Assembly (NCBI RefSeq): GCF_001984195.1 | Contig: NZ_MTQN01000004.1 | Span: 143,091-207,090, forward strand | From: Kribbella sp. ALI-6-A | GTDB lineage: Bacteria > Actinomycetota > Actinomycetes > Propionibacteriales > Kribbellaceae | Length of the DNA stretch: 64,000 nt | Reading direction: 5' to 3' | In this document: positions 11,555 to 20,795 of the stretch, one piece after another | How the letters are laid out: each line of letters begins with the position of its first letter | Numbering within the stretch: the first letter of the stretch is position 1 | Translations under genes and position numbers: made by a program | The notes under the pieces: generated by a model | Told to the model about the DNA's origin: nothing | Database searches by the model: none | The model's input: the letters and a program-made list of their open reading frames with translations, nothing else

Positions 11555-12718
11555 GTGAGTAACTCATTCGACCTGTACGCGCTGTCCGAGGAGCACGAGG
11601 CGATCCGGGCCGCGGTCCGCGACGTCTGCGACGCCAAGGTGGCCCCGCACGCCGGGGACGTCGACGAGCTCGCCGAGTTCCCGAAGGCGTCGTACGACGC
11701 GCTGAAGGCCTCGGACTTCCACGCCCCGCACATCCCGGAGGCCTACGGCGGCGCCGGCGCCGACGCGCTGGCCACGGTGATCGTGATCGAGGAGGTCGCT
11801 CGCGCCTGCGCGTCCACCTCGCTGATCCCGGCGGTGAACAAACTCGGCTCGCTGCCGCTGCTGCTGTCGGCGTCCGAGGAGGTCAAGCAGCGGTACCTGC
11901 CGCCGGTCGCGGCCGGGGACGCGATGTTCTCCTACTGCCTGTCCGAGCCCGAGGCCGGTTCCGACGCGGTCTCGATGAAGACCCGCGCGGTCGCCGACGG
12001 TTCGGACTTCGTGCTGAACGGCGTGAAGCGCTGGATCACCAACGCCGGCGTCAGCGACTACTACACGGTCTTCGCGGTGACCGACCCCGACGCCCGCTCC
12101 AAGGGCATCTCGGCGTTCGTGGTGGAGAAGTCCGACGAGGGGGTGTCGTTCGGCGCGCCGGAGAAGAAGCTCGGCATCAAGGGCTCGCCGACCCGCGAGG
12201 TCTACTTCGACAACGTCCGGATCCCGGCGTCGCGGATGATCGGCGCCCCCGGCACCGGCTTCGCCACCGCGATGGCGACGCTCGACCACACCCGGGTGAC
12301 GATCGCCGCCCAGGCCGTCGGCATCGCCCAGGGCGCGCTGGACTACGCGCTCGGCTACGTCAAGGAACGCAAGCAGTTCGGCAAGCCGATCGCGGAGTTC
12401 CAGGGCCTGCAGTTCATGCTCGCCGACATGGGCATGAAGCTCGAGGCCGCCCGCCAGCTCACCTACGCCGCGGCCGCCCGCTCCGAGCGCAACGCCGCCG
12501 ACCTCACCTACTTCGGCGCTGCCGCCAAGTGCTTCGCCTCCGACGTCGCGATGGCCGTCACCACCGACGCCGTCCAGCTCCTCGGCGGCTACGGCTACAC
12601 CCACGACTACCCGGTCGAGCGCATGATGCGCGACGCCAAGATCACCCAGATCTACGAGGGCACCAACCAGGTCCAGCGCATCGTGATGGCGCGGCAGCTG
12701 CTGAAGGGTCTCGGCTGA
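11555..12718 (+). CDS. Acyl-CoA dehydrogenase
   Basis: 387 aa, the normal length for short/medium-chain acyl-CoA dehydrogenases, which introduce the alpha-beta double bond using FAD. Present are the FAD-binding stretch YCLSEPEAGSDA, the middle-domain KRWITNAGVSDYY, RKQFGKPIAEFQ, and the catalytic glutamate in IYEGTNQVQR near the C-terminus. The GTG at 11555 gives the normal N-terminus, SNSFDLYALSEEH. It is the last clearly intact chromosomal gene before decayed DNA begins. Confidence 0.93.
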   Translation: MSNSFDLYALSEEHEAIRAAVRDVCDAKVAPHAGDVDELAEFPKASYDALKASDFHAPHIPEAYGGAGADALATVIVIEEVARACASTSLIPAVNKLGSLPLLLSASEEVKQRYLPPVAAGDAMFSYCLSEPEAGSDAVSMKTRAVADGSDFVLNGVKRWITNAGVSDYYTVFAVTDPDARSKGISAFVVEKSDEGVSFGAPEKKLGIKGSPTREVYFDNVRIPASRMIGAPGTGFATAMATLDHTRVTIAAQAVGIAQGALDYALGYVKERKQFGKPIAEFQGLQFMLADMGMKLEAARQLTYAAAARSERNAADLTYFGAAAKCFASDVAMAVTTDAVQLLGGYGYTHDYPVERMMRDAKITQIYEGTNQVQRIVMARQLLKGLG

Positions 12719-13261
12719 GGACAAAACTGCAGGTCAGAGGCATGAAGGCGAGGAATCCCCCCCGCGCCGGGAATGAATCCTCGTGGCATCGGAGCGCCGC
12801 ACCGATGACGCCCTGCTCCGTGGCTGCTCCGTCGGCCTCTGCGCGGCGGGTTTACCTGAGTCCGCTCCGTCATACGGGGCCACCGCAAGGCGCAGCCCGA
12901 AGATCCTCACCCGGCAGCAGCCGCAGGTAGCTCCAGGATCTCGACCACTGGTTCTCAGCCGGGTACACACCAATGTCGTAGGCACCACATCCCCCTCCGA
13001 GACGTAATCCATCCTCCTTCGTCAGGTTGTCGCCACGCAGCAAACCCCCGGACTGGGCGCAGTGAAGACCAGCCGGAGCCGCTCATCGTCCACGGCGCCG
13101 AGCGGTTTCCGGGATCGTGATGATCAGAACTAACGCCCTTGCGGGTGCAACGAAGTCCTCGATCTGTGCGTGTGCGGCCGCTCGTGGGTGCGCGGCGTTC
13201 ATCGGCGTCGAGATGCTCTGTATTGCTCGCCGGTGCGTCGCACCCTCCCTTCGAGCGGTAG
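12719..13261. other. Gene-poor stretch
   Basis: 543 bp without a gene I can support. A 92-codon minus-strand frame (12734-13012) has a good AAGGAGG before its ATG but translates to an arginine- and cysteine-rich product resembling nothing I know. I regard the stretch as decayed or non-coding DNA at the left edge of the catabolic island. Confidence 0.5.
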
Positions 13262-13700
13262 GGCGTCCTCGGCCTGGCCAGCATCTACAACAGCGTCGCC
13301 ATGGAAACAGCCACGGTTTCCACCTTCGGTGCCCAACTCGCCCTGCCCCCGAAGGACCAGGCCGCGACCATGGTCCATGAGCTGACCCACCAGTACTTCG
13401 GTGACGCCGTGTCCGGGCGGACCTGGGACGACATGTGATCAGCGAGGGTCACGCCCGCTACTACGAGACCCGGTACGCCGTCCGACCGCGGCTACCTTGG
13501 CCTCGACACCGAGCTGAAGTCGCTCTACGAAAGCGACCCGCAGCTCCGACGACGTCGGCCCGATGGGCCGACTCAACAACCGGGGCGGGTTGCTGCTGAA
13601 CACCGACGACCCCGGCGCACTGATGCTCGCCGGTCTCCGCACCCAGGTCGGCGACCTAACCTTCCGAGAGAACGTCCAGGACAACAGACCACGTTCGCCT
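13262..13700 (+). pseudogene. M1-family metallopeptidase remnant
   Basis: The frame opening after a TAG at 13259 reads GVLGLASIYNSVAMET, then MVHELTHQYFGDAVSG and TWDDM followed by TGA. HELTH with a downstream ISEGHARYYE is the zinc site of M1 aminopeptidases (HExxH-18-E). The sequence resumes as ISEGHARYYE after restoring one lost base at the TGA (13436). Further downstream a third frame gives GYLGLDTELKSLYESDPQL and NNRGGLLLN. This is an internal fragment of a much larger gene with at least two frameshifts and both ends missing, so it is non-functional. Confidence 0.8.
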
Positions 13701-13810
13701 CATGGCTGTCAGGGTTTCGCCGGTTGGCTCGTTCGGTTGTGAGCTGCGCCATACGTTGGCGGCCAGTTCTGCCGGCGGCAACGCCGCGGCCACCTGTCAG
13801 GAGGACATCA

Positions 13811-15100
13811 ATGGCAACTCCCACCGCTCGACCGCAGGGCACCGGCCGGATGACGGGTGCGCAGTGCGGCATCGTCGGCCTGTGCCTGCTGGTCGCCGTC
13901 ATGGACGGGCTCGACGCCCAGTTGATCGCGTACGCGGCACCCGCGATCGTGAAGGAATTCGGCTTCGGTCCGGCCGCATTTGGAGTCGTCTTCTCCGCGA
14001 GCCTGCTCGGGATGGCTCTCGGCAGCGTGTTGTTCGGGATGCTGGCCGACCGCTACGGCCGCAAACGCAGCATGATCGCCGCGATCACCCTCTTCGCGGT
14101 CGCAACGTTGCTGATCCCATTGGCCGCCACGAACATCCCGAGCTTCCTCGCGCTCCGGTTCGTGGCGGGGCTCGGACTCGGCGGCGTGACACCCAGCCTG
14201 ATCGCGCTGATCGCGGAGAACACGCCACAACGCGTCCGGTCGATGGCGATCATGGTCGCCGTCGGGTCGCTGTCGCTGGGCGCCTTCTTCGGCGGACTGC
14301 TCGCCGCCTGGATGATCCCCGCCCACGGCTGGCGGTCGATCTTCGTTCTCGGCGGCGTCGTTCCCGTGTTGCTCGTCGTGGCCATGGCCGCCGGTCTCAG
14401 GTCCCGGGCCGACGTCAGAGACCCGGCCGCCGGTACCAGCCCTGCCACGTCCTCGGCACAGCTGCTGCGCGACGGCCGCGCACCCGGCACGATCGTGTTA
14501 TGGATCGTGTTCTTCACGAACCTCCTGCTGCTCTTCTCGCTGCTCAACTGGTTGCCGACCCTCTTCCTCAGCGCGGGACTGACGGCCAAGGCCGCGCTCA
14601 CCGGAAGTTCGGTGTTCGCGCTGGGTGGTTTCACCGGTGGCCTCGTCATGGGCGCCCTGATCGACCGCACCGGCCGGTCTCACGCCGTACTGGTGATCGG
14701 CTACGCCCTCGGCATCGCCGGCATCGGCATCGTGACGACTGCGACCGACAACGTGCCGTTGCTGATGGCCGGCATCGTCCTGGCGGGCGTTGGCGTTGCC
14801 GGTGGCCAGACCGGAATCAGCGCGCTCGCGGCGTCGCTGTACCCGCCTTCGATCCGCGGCGCGGGCATCGGCTGGGCGTACGGCGTCGGCCGCGTGGGGT
14901 CGATCGTCGGACCCGCCGTCAGCGGCTTCCTGGTGGCGTCCGGACTCGGCGCCACCTCCATCATCGGGCTGGCCGTTGTCCCGGCCGCGATCGCCGGTAC
15001 CGGGGTGGCGACGCTTGCCGTCCTCGGCCGTCGACGGACTTCGCACAGTGGCCTGGAGGAGTTCGCCCCACGGCTCGGGGCGGGGCCGTCCGGTCCGTAG
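13811..15100 (+). CDS. MFS permease, aromatic acid:H+ symporter-like
   Basis: 429 aa, about 12 membrane helices. The first helix carries the acidic motif MDGLDAQLIAYAAPAI, equivalent to the DGxD motif of aromatic acid:H+ symporters (AAHS, PcaK-like). The A-motif loop GMLADRYGRKRSM follows TM2. The ATG at 13811 is chosen for the AGGAGG 7 nt upstream; the 29 codons before it are arginine-rich and unlike a transporter N-terminus. It is the first gene of a same-strand catabolic run, 63 bp before the HisD-like gene, and probably brings in the aromatic substrate. Substrate is inferred from family and context only. Confidence 0.87.
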   Translation: MATPTARPQGTGRMTGAQCGIVGLCLLVAVMDGLDAQLIAYAAPAIVKEFGFGPAAFGVVFSASLLGMALGSVLFGMLADRYGRKRSMIAAITLFAVATLLIPLAATNIPSFLALRFVAGLGLGGVTPSLIALIAENTPQRVRSMAIMVAVGSLSLGAFFGGLLAAWMIPAHGWRSIFVLGGVVPVLLVVAMAAGLRSRADVRDPAAGTSPATSSAQLLRDGRAPGTIVLWIVFFTNLLLLFSLLNWLPTLFLSAGLTAKAALTGSSVFALGGFTGGLVMGALIDRTGRSHAVLVIGYALGIAGIGIVTTATDNVPLLMAGIVLAGVGVAGGQTGISALAASLYPPSIRGAGIGWAYGVGRVGSIVGPAVSGFLVASGLGATSIIGLAVVPAAIAGTGVATLAVLGRRRTSHSGLEEFAPRLGAGPSGP

Positions 15101-15163
15101 GTTCTCGTCACCACGAGCCCGGTCGCACTCCGGACGACGGGCGATCAGTCAGGGAGCATACGC

Positions 15164-16468
15164 ATGGAGCAGTTGAAAGCGGCCGCGGCGGGACCGCGGG
15201 ACGAACAAGCGGACAAGCAGGTCTCCCAGCTCGTCACCGAGGTGATCGCGAACGTACGTGACCGCGGCGACGCGGCAGTGCGCGAGTACTCTGAGCGCTT
15301 CGACGGGTGGTCGCCGGCGAGTTTCCGCCTCGCCCCGGAGGACGTGGCCAAGATCGTCGCAAGCGTTCCGGAGCAGGCAATCAGCGACATCCTTGCCGTC
15401 CAGGCGCGGGTCCGGACGTTCGCCGAGCACCAACTGGCCTCGCTGCGCGACTTCGAGGTCGAGACCGAACCCGGAGTCCTGCTGGGACAGAAGAATCTAC
15501 CGGTCGGATCGGTGGGCGCATACGTACCTGGTGGACGGTATCCGCTCGTCGCCTCGGCGCACATGACGGTCGTCACCGCCAAGGTCGCCGGGGTCGAACG
15601 GGTCACGGCCTGTACGCCACCGATCCGCGGGCAGGTGCCGGCCGCAACTGTCGCGGCGCTGCACCTCGCCGGTGCCGACGAGATTCTGCTGCTCGGGGGC
15701 ACTCAGGCCGTCGCGGCGATGGCACTCGGCACCGAGACGATCGGCAAGGTCGACATGCTCGCCGGTCCGGGCAACGCGTTCGTGGCCGAGGCCAAGCGCC
15801 AGCTGTATGGAACCGTCGGGATCGACCTGTTCGCCGGTCCGACCGAGGTCCTCGTCATCGCCGACGAGGACGCCGACCCGTTGGTCGTCGCCGTTGATCT
15901 GCTCAGCCAGGCCGAGCACGGACCGGACTCGCCCGCCGTCCTGATCACGACGTCGGCCGCGCTCGGACGCCGAGTGCTGGAACTGATCGACGACCTTCTG
16001 CCCGACATGCCGACTGCCGACTACGCCGAACCAGCCTGGCGTGACCATGGCGAGGTCATCGTCGTAGGCACCCTCGCCGAGGCGTACACGCTCGCGAACC
16101 GGTACGCGTCGGAGCACGTCCAGGTCCTCACGGCGAACCCGCGAGAGGCGCTGGACCGTATGTCGAACTACGGCGCGCTGTTCCTCGGCGAGGGAACTTG
16201 CGTCTCATACGGCGACAAGGTCATCGGCACGAACCACACGCTACCCACCCGCGGTGCCGCGAACTACACCGGCGGGCTCTGGGTAGGCAAGTACCTCAAA
16301 ACAGTGACCTACCAGGAGGTGACCTCCCCCGCCGCGAGCGCGGCGCTCGGAGAGTTGTGCGGGAGGGCCGCCCGGGTCGAGTTCTTCGAGGGCCACGCAC
16401 GATCCGGCGATATTCGGGCCCATAAGTTCGGCGAGGCCGAGCTCCTGTGGGCCCCCGCGGACCGATGA
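15164..16468 (+). CDS. HisD-family NAD-dependent dehydrogenase (probably not histidinol)
   Basis: 434 aa. It carries the histidinol-dehydrogenase family segments: GAYVPGGRYPL, DMLAGPGNAFVAEAKRQL, DLFAGPTEVLVIADE, the metal-site region LLSQAEHGPDSP, SEHVQVLT, and GTNHTLPTRGAA. Family members convert alcohols to acids in two NAD-dependent steps. No other his gene lies near, and it is embedded between an aromatic permease and an SDR. I therefore infer a paralogue acting on an alcohol or diol in the catabolic pathway, as sulfopropanediol dehydrogenase HpsN does in sulfonate degradation. Its stop overlaps the SDR start (ATGA). Confidence 0.85.
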   Translation: MEQLKAAAAGPRDEQADKQVSQLVTEVIANVRDRGDAAVREYSERFDGWSPASFRLAPEDVAKIVASVPEQAISDILAVQARVRTFAEHQLASLRDFEVETEPGVLLGQKNLPVGSVGAYVPGGRYPLVASAHMTVVTAKVAGVERVTACTPPIRGQVPAATVAALHLAGADEILLLGGTQAVAAMALGTETIGKVDMLAGPGNAFVAEAKRQLYGTVGIDLFAGPTEVLVIADEDADPLVVAVDLLSQAEHGPDSPAVLITTSAALGRRVLELIDDLLPDMPTADYAEPAWRDHGEVIVVGTLAEAYTLANRYASEHVQVLTANPREALDRMSNYGALFLGEGTCVSYGDKVIGTNHTLPTRGAANYTGGLWVGKYLKTVTYQEVTSPAASAALGELCGRAARVEFFEGHARSGDIRAHKFGEAELLWAPADR

Positions 16469-17241
16469 CGACCGTGATGGAGGGTCCGCTCGTCGGGCGG
16501 ACCGGCCTCGTCACCGGCGCCGGCAACGGACTCGGCCGCGCGATCGCGCTGCTGCTGTCTCGGTATGGCGTCCGCGTGCTGCTGGTCGGCCGAGACGAGG
16601 CGAAGCTCGAAGCCGTCAAGGCGGAGATCGGTCCGAGCGCCAGGGTAGAGACCTGCGACACGTCATCTCCCAGCGCTGTCGAGGAACTGCGGAACACTCT
16701 GGCCGACGAGGACGTCTCGATCCTGGTCAACAACGCCGGGGTCCCGGGACCGGTGGCCGACCTCACGCAGGTCACGGCCGAGGAGTGGGACTACGTCTTC
16801 GCCGTCAACGTGCGAGGCGTCTACCTGATGTGCCGGGCGTTCCTGCCGGCCATGATCGAGCGCGCCGCCGGCGACATCATCAACGTGGCGTCGGTGAGCG
16901 GCAAGCGCCCGCTGGCCCGGCGTACGCCGTACGCGGCGTCGAAGATGGCCGTCATCGGCCTGACCACCACCTTGGCGCATGAGGTCGGTGCGTACGGAAT
17001 CGCGGTGAACACCCTGTCGCCGGGCCCTGTCGCCGGCCCCCGGATGGAACGGATCCTCGCGCTGGACGCCGGGCGCCGCGGAACCTCGGTCGCGGATGCG
17101 GAAAGCGACTTCGTGTCCCGATCCGCGATCAAGCGGATGGTGACCGAGGCGGAGGTGGCCCAAGCCGCGCTGGCGATGCTGCACATGCCCGGCTTGTGCG
17201 GCGCCGACGTGGATCTGTCCGGAGGGATGGTGGCGAGATGA
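16465..17241 (+). CDS. SDR-family oxidoreductase
   Basis: 258-aa classical short-chain dehydrogenase. Cofactor motif TGAGNGLG near residue 18, NNAGV, catalytic Ser in NVASVSG and YAASK at about residues 153-157. Overlaps the genes on both sides by 4 bp (ATGA), so it is translationally coupled with the HisD-like gene and the FAD monooxygenase. It probably oxidises or reduces a hydroxyl/keto group of a pathway intermediate. Substrate unknown. Confidence 0.9.
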   Translation: MTTVMEGPLVGRTGLVTGAGNGLGRAIALLLSRYGVRVLLVGRDEAKLEAVKAEIGPSARVETCDTSSPSAVEELRNTLADEDVSILVNNAGVPGPVADLTQVTAEEWDYVFAVNVRGVYLMCRAFLPAMIERAAGDIINVASVSGKRPLARRTPYAASKMAVIGLTTTLAHEVGAYGIAVNTLSPGPVAGPRMERILALDAGRRGTSVADAESDFVSRSAIKRMVTEAEVAQAALAMLHMPGLCGADVDLSGGMVAR

Positions 17242-18770
17242 GCGGTTCGGCAACCGAGCAGCGGAACGGACGAAGCATGACGAACACCAAGAGCAATAGG
17301 TATGACGTCGTCGTGGTCGGCGCCGGACCGGCGGGCCTGGTGCTGGCGGCACTGTTGGACCGCAGGGGGGTCTCGGCCGCGTTGATCGATCCGAACAAGA
17401 TCGTCTGCCAGCACCCGCGGGCGTCCCATCTCGACGACGAGGTGATGCGCATCCTGCAGACGATCGGTATGGACCGCGCCGAGCCGACCTACATGCGCCA
17501 GACCGGTTTCGACTTCTATGCCCCCGACGGCAGGTGCTTTCTCAAGTGGGACATCCGGCCGGGCGAGACCGAGCAGGGATGGCAGCCGGCGTACCAGTTC
17601 TTCCAGCCGGACTTCGAGGCGGAGCTGCGCGGCCGGCTCGCGGCGAACGAGCACACCGATCTGCTGATCGGGTGGGAGGCGACCGCCATCACCGAGTCGG
17701 CTGATGAGGTCCAGATCTCGATCAAGCGGCGCGCAGACGGTGCGGAGCGCGGACTGCGGGCCGGATATGTGGTCGGTTGCGACGGATCGCGGTCGATGGT
17801 CCGCGGCCTGGTGATGAAGGATCTGCTCGACCTCAACGGAACCAAACAGTCGGTCATCATCGACGTGAACCATCTCAGTCCTGCCAAGGATCTGCCCCGG
17901 ACCGCACTGTCGATCATGTGCGGTCCGGTGCCGATCACCCACGTTCCGATCGTCGAGCCGATGTCGCGGTTCCAGTTCATGCTCGGACCGGACGAGGACC
18001 CGCTGCCCTACGAAGATCCGACCACGATCTATCGGCTGCTGGACCGCTTCGTCGAGCCTGACTCGTACCGGATCATGCGTACCGACGTGTACGAGTGGAA
18101 CGCGCACCTGGTGCAGGGCTGGCGGTCCGGACGGCTGATGATCGCCGGTGACGCAGCGCACCTGATGCCGCCGATGCTCGGGCAAGGAATGTGCTCGGGG
18201 CTGCGGGACGTGAGCAACCTGGCGTGGAAGCTTGCTCTGGTCGTGAGTGGGCGGGCGCCGGCCACGCTGCTGGACACCTACGAGTCGGAGCGGTCACCGC
18301 ACGTCCGTGCGATGATCGCCGAGTCGGCCCGGCAGGCCAATCTCGTCGCCGCGATCAGCCGCGGCGAGGACCAGGCCGGCTCCGAGACCTCGGTCGACCG
18401 GTCACGCAAGCCGTTGGGGCCAGGGCTGTCGGATCACAGATTCAAGGCATCCGGAACGTTGGCCCCGCAACCGCGCGACCTGACCGGCGCCCGGATGGAC
18501 GACCTGGTGGGATACGAGTTCGCTGTCGTCGTGTCCGCGGATCTCGGCCAAAGCCTGGCTGAGACACTCAAGCGGAGGTTCGCGCGGATGAGCCTGCCAA
18601 TGGTTGTCGTCGAGGACCCCAGAACGACGGCCTGGCTGAGCTCGTACGGCGTCGACGCGGCGATCCTGCGCCCGGATCGCTACGTGTACGCCGCGACCAA
18701 GGGCCCCGAAGAGCTGGCCGCAGCGGCGCAGGCGCTGGAGGCAGCACTCGCATCGGAGGTCTTCGTGTGA
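17238..18770 (+). CDS. FAD-dependent aromatic monooxygenase (PHBH/MhpA type)
   Basis: 510 aa group A flavoprotein hydroxylase. GAGPAG dinucleotide motif near residue 28, the middle DGSRS motif in VGCDGSRSMVR, and the second FAD motif GDAAHLMPPMLGQGM. A C-terminal thioredoxin-like tail of about 100 residues is typical of MhpA/phenol-hydroxylase relatives. Such enzymes hydroxylate phenolic rings using NAD(P)H and O2, sometimes with loss of a carboxylate. It is coupled to the SDR upstream (ATGA) and to the SMP-30 gene downstream (GTGA). Ring hydroxylation in this pathway is a confident role; the exact substrate is not deducible. Confidence 0.9.
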   Translation: MSGSATEQRNGRSMTNTKSNRYDVVVVGAGPAGLVLAALLDRRGVSAALIDPNKIVCQHPRASHLDDEVMRILQTIGMDRAEPTYMRQTGFDFYAPDGRCFLKWDIRPGETEQGWQPAYQFFQPDFEAELRGRLAANEHTDLLIGWEATAITESADEVQISIKRRADGAERGLRAGYVVGCDGSRSMVRGLVMKDLLDLNGTKQSVIIDVNHLSPAKDLPRTALSIMCGPVPITHVPIVEPMSRFQFMLGPDEDPLPYEDPTTIYRLLDRFVEPDSYRIMRTDVYEWNAHLVQGWRSGRLMIAGDAAHLMPPMLGQGMCSGLRDVSNLAWKLALVVSGRAPATLLDTYESERSPHVRAMIAESARQANLVAAISRGEDQAGSETSVDRSRKPLGPGLSDHRFKASGTLAPQPRDLTGARMDDLVGYEFAVVVSADLGQSLAETLKRRFARMSLPMVVVEDPRTTAWLSSYGVDAAILRPDRYVYAATKGPEELAAAAQALEAALASEVFV

Positions 18771-19600
18771 GGACGTTGCTGGAAGGACTTACCTGGGGCG
18801 AAGGGCCCCGCTACGGGAACGATCACCTGGTCGTGTCGGATCCCCACCGGAACACCCTCTGGAGCGACGCGTCGGGCCGATGGGTGCCACACGCGCTGCC
18901 GTCGGCCAGCAACGGTCTCGGCTTCCTGCCGGACGGCAGCCTGATCGCGGCACTCATGGATGAAGTTGCCGTGGGCAAGTGGAACGGCACCCTTTTCGAG
19001 CCCTACTGCGACCTGTCAAAAGTTGCCTCCGGCCCGCTCGGAGATTTGACCGTGGACGCTGCGGGTGGTCTCTACGTTGACGATGTCGGATACGCCGCCC
19101 ACCGCGGGGAGCCGCCGCGGCCGGGTCGCCTGATCTACGTCTCCCCTGGCGGCCGTGACGCGGTGGTGGCCGCCGACAACGTCGAGTTCCCGAACGGCAT
19201 CTGCCTGGTGGACAACGGCCGCACGCTGATCGTCGCCGAGACGTGGCGGCAGCGACTGCTCTCCTTCCACATCGTGTGCCCTGGCGTGCTGACGGATCGT
19301 CGGGACTATGCCGTGCTGGGCGCGGCCGTTCCGGCCGTCCGGCCGGACGGGATCTGTCCGGCGAACGGCGGAGGCGTCTGGGTGGCCACGTTGACCGGCC
19401 GGTCGGTGTTGCGCGTGGATCGCCAAGGAGTCAAGGAGATTCTGTTCACCGGCAGTGAGTGTCCGATCGCCGTCTGCGTCGGCGCGGACGGCTCTTTGTT
19501 CGCCACGCTGGCGGATACCAGTGGGCTGCCGTTGATGGAAGCGCTTGCCCTCGACAAGGTCTCGACCAAATTCGTTCAGCTGCCGCACACTGGGAACTGA
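18767..19600 (+). CDS. SMP-30/gluconolactonase-family hydrolase
   Basis: 277-aa six-bladed beta-propeller. The metal-ligand segments of the family are visible: the Glu in WGEGPRY near the N-terminus, the Asn in FPNGICL and the Asp in RPDGICP. Family members hydrolyse lactones. In this operon a lactone intermediate after ring cleavage or side-chain oxidation is plausible but unproved. GTG start overlapping the monooxygenase stop. Confidence 0.85.
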   Translation: MRTLLEGLTWGEGPRYGNDHLVVSDPHRNTLWSDASGRWVPHALPSASNGLGFLPDGSLIAALMDEVAVGKWNGTLFEPYCDLSKVASGPLGDLTVDAAGGLYVDDVGYAAHRGEPPRPGRLIYVSPGGRDAVVAADNVEFPNGICLVDNGRTLIVAETWRQRLLSFHIVCPGVLTDRRDYAVLGAAVPAVRPDGICPANGGGVWVATLTGRSVLRVDRQGVKEILFTGSECPIAVCVGADGSLFATLADTSGLPLMEALALDKVSTKFVQLPHTGN

Positions 19601-19639
19601 TCCTCGACCTGCCAGGCGGGCGCGAGGGTGGGAGACGCC

Positions 19640-20665
19640 ATGACTGATGAGGCGACAGCAGCCGACGGGGGTGGATTCCTGCATGCCTACGAGCGGTACC
19701 GCACCAGCGACCCGCTGGAGGCGGCCTCGCTGTCGGCGGCCGTCCTGGCCCCCAACCGGCTGACGCCGTTCAAGGGACCGGAGGTCTTCGAAGCCAGGTG
19801 CCGCTTCGTCAGCTCGCAGTGCGCGTCGCTGATCTACATGCGGTACGGGGCGGAGGTCGTGATCGACCGGCCGGCCGCCAACGACTATGTGGCGATCCTG
19901 ATCCCCACCGCGGGATCGCTGCTGCTGCGCCACTGCGGGCGTGAGTACCTCGCCGGAGCCGACGAGTCGCTGGCCGTCACCTCAGCCAGGGATCCGCTGC
20001 ACATGCAGTGGAGTCCAGGCGCTTCGGTGCTCGCCGTACGGATCAGCGGGAGCGCGATCGACGACGCTCTCAGCCGGATGCTAGCCGGAGACGTCCCGGG
20101 CACGCTCGAGCTCAACGTCGGTGCGGTGAGTGGCCGGGCTCGCTCCATCATCATGGCGGCGGTCGACCTTTTCGCGTCCACCTACGAGGAAAAATCGCCG
20201 GGCTCGCCGATGCCGGCGGTGGTCGCGCGCCGCCTCGAGGAGCAGGTGCTGTCCGCGCTCCTGCTCGGTCTGGACCACAACTACCGCAGCAGACTCATCG
20301 GGGAGGAGACCCGTCCCGGTCGGAGAACCGTCCGGGAGGTGGTCGACCTCGTCTGCGCCGAGACCGACGGTTCCTGGACGGTGCACGAGCTTGCCCGGGC
20401 AGTCGGCGTCACCGTGCGTGCGCTGGAGCTCGGCTTCCGCAAGGAGCTCGGGAAGACGCCGCGGGAATTCGTGCACGAGATCCGGATGGCCCGCGCACAC
20501 GACGAGCTGATCCGCGCGCTGCCAGGTGACGGAACCTCCGTGACCGACGTCGCCACCAAGTGGGGTTTCGGCCACACCGGCCGGTTCGCGGCTGCGTACC
20601 TGCTGAAGTTCGGGGTGAAGCCGTCGGAGACGTTGCGTTCCAGCGGGACCGAGCCGCTTCGCTAA
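19640..20665 (+). CDS. AraC-family regulator, probable controller of the aromatic cluster
   Basis: 341 aa. The N-terminal part resembles the AraC_binding_2 domain of activators for aromatic catabolism. The C-terminal ~100 residues hold two helix-turn-helix motifs (WTVHELARAVGVTVRALELGFRK and the second around VTDVATKWGFGHTGRFAAAY). It is the last gene of the first catabolic transcription unit, 39 bp after the SMP-30 gene, and sits directly before the demethylase unit. Its stop codon overlaps an inverted-repeat element that recurs before the next operon, and it is the obvious candidate to bind it. The ATG at 19640 is preferred to a GTG four codons earlier. Confidence 0.9.
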   Translation: MTDEATAADGGGFLHAYERYRTSDPLEAASLSAAVLAPNRLTPFKGPEVFEARCRFVSSQCASLIYMRYGAEVVIDRPAANDYVAILIPTAGSLLLRHCGREYLAGADESLAVTSARDPLHMQWSPGASVLAVRISGSAIDDALSRMLAGDVPGTLELNVGAVSGRARSIIMAAVDLFASTYEEKSPGSPMPAVVARRLEEQVLSALLLGLDHNYRSRLIGEETRPGRRTVREVVDLVCAETDGSWTVHELARAVGVTVRALELGFRKELGKTPREFVHEIRMARAHDELIRALPGDGTSVTDVATKWGFGHTGRFAAAYLLKFGVKPSETLRSSGTEPLR

Positions 20666-20721
20666 CTGGCCGTCGCCGGTTCGGTCAACGTCTCGGAAGG
20701 GCCTACCTGACCCCCTATCGT
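20664..20721 (+). promoter_or_regulatory. Promoter/operator block before the O-demethylase operon
   Basis: Contains the imperfect inverted repeat AACTGG-N6-CCGGTT (20664-20681), then CTCGG at 20692 and a TATCGT hexamer at 20716 that could be a -10. The same block with the same internal spacing is found at 23002-23059. It lies right after the AraC gene and 75 bp before the demethylase ATG. Confidence 0.55.
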
Positions 20722-20795
20722 CGGCCGCCCCGGCCGCGTCTCGGCTCCACGTTCGAGCGCCGGTCACCCCGATGAGTTCTCCGGAGGGTCACCCC

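Noticed and set aside
9981..11558. 525-codon plus-strand frame
   Set aside because: Antisense shadow of UDP-glucose dehydrogenase, which has all its motifs.
13708..13757. Third copy of the AACTGG-N6-CCGGTT block before the permease
   Set aside because: Only the TCGCCGGTT part matches and the spacing to any -10-like hexamer differs.
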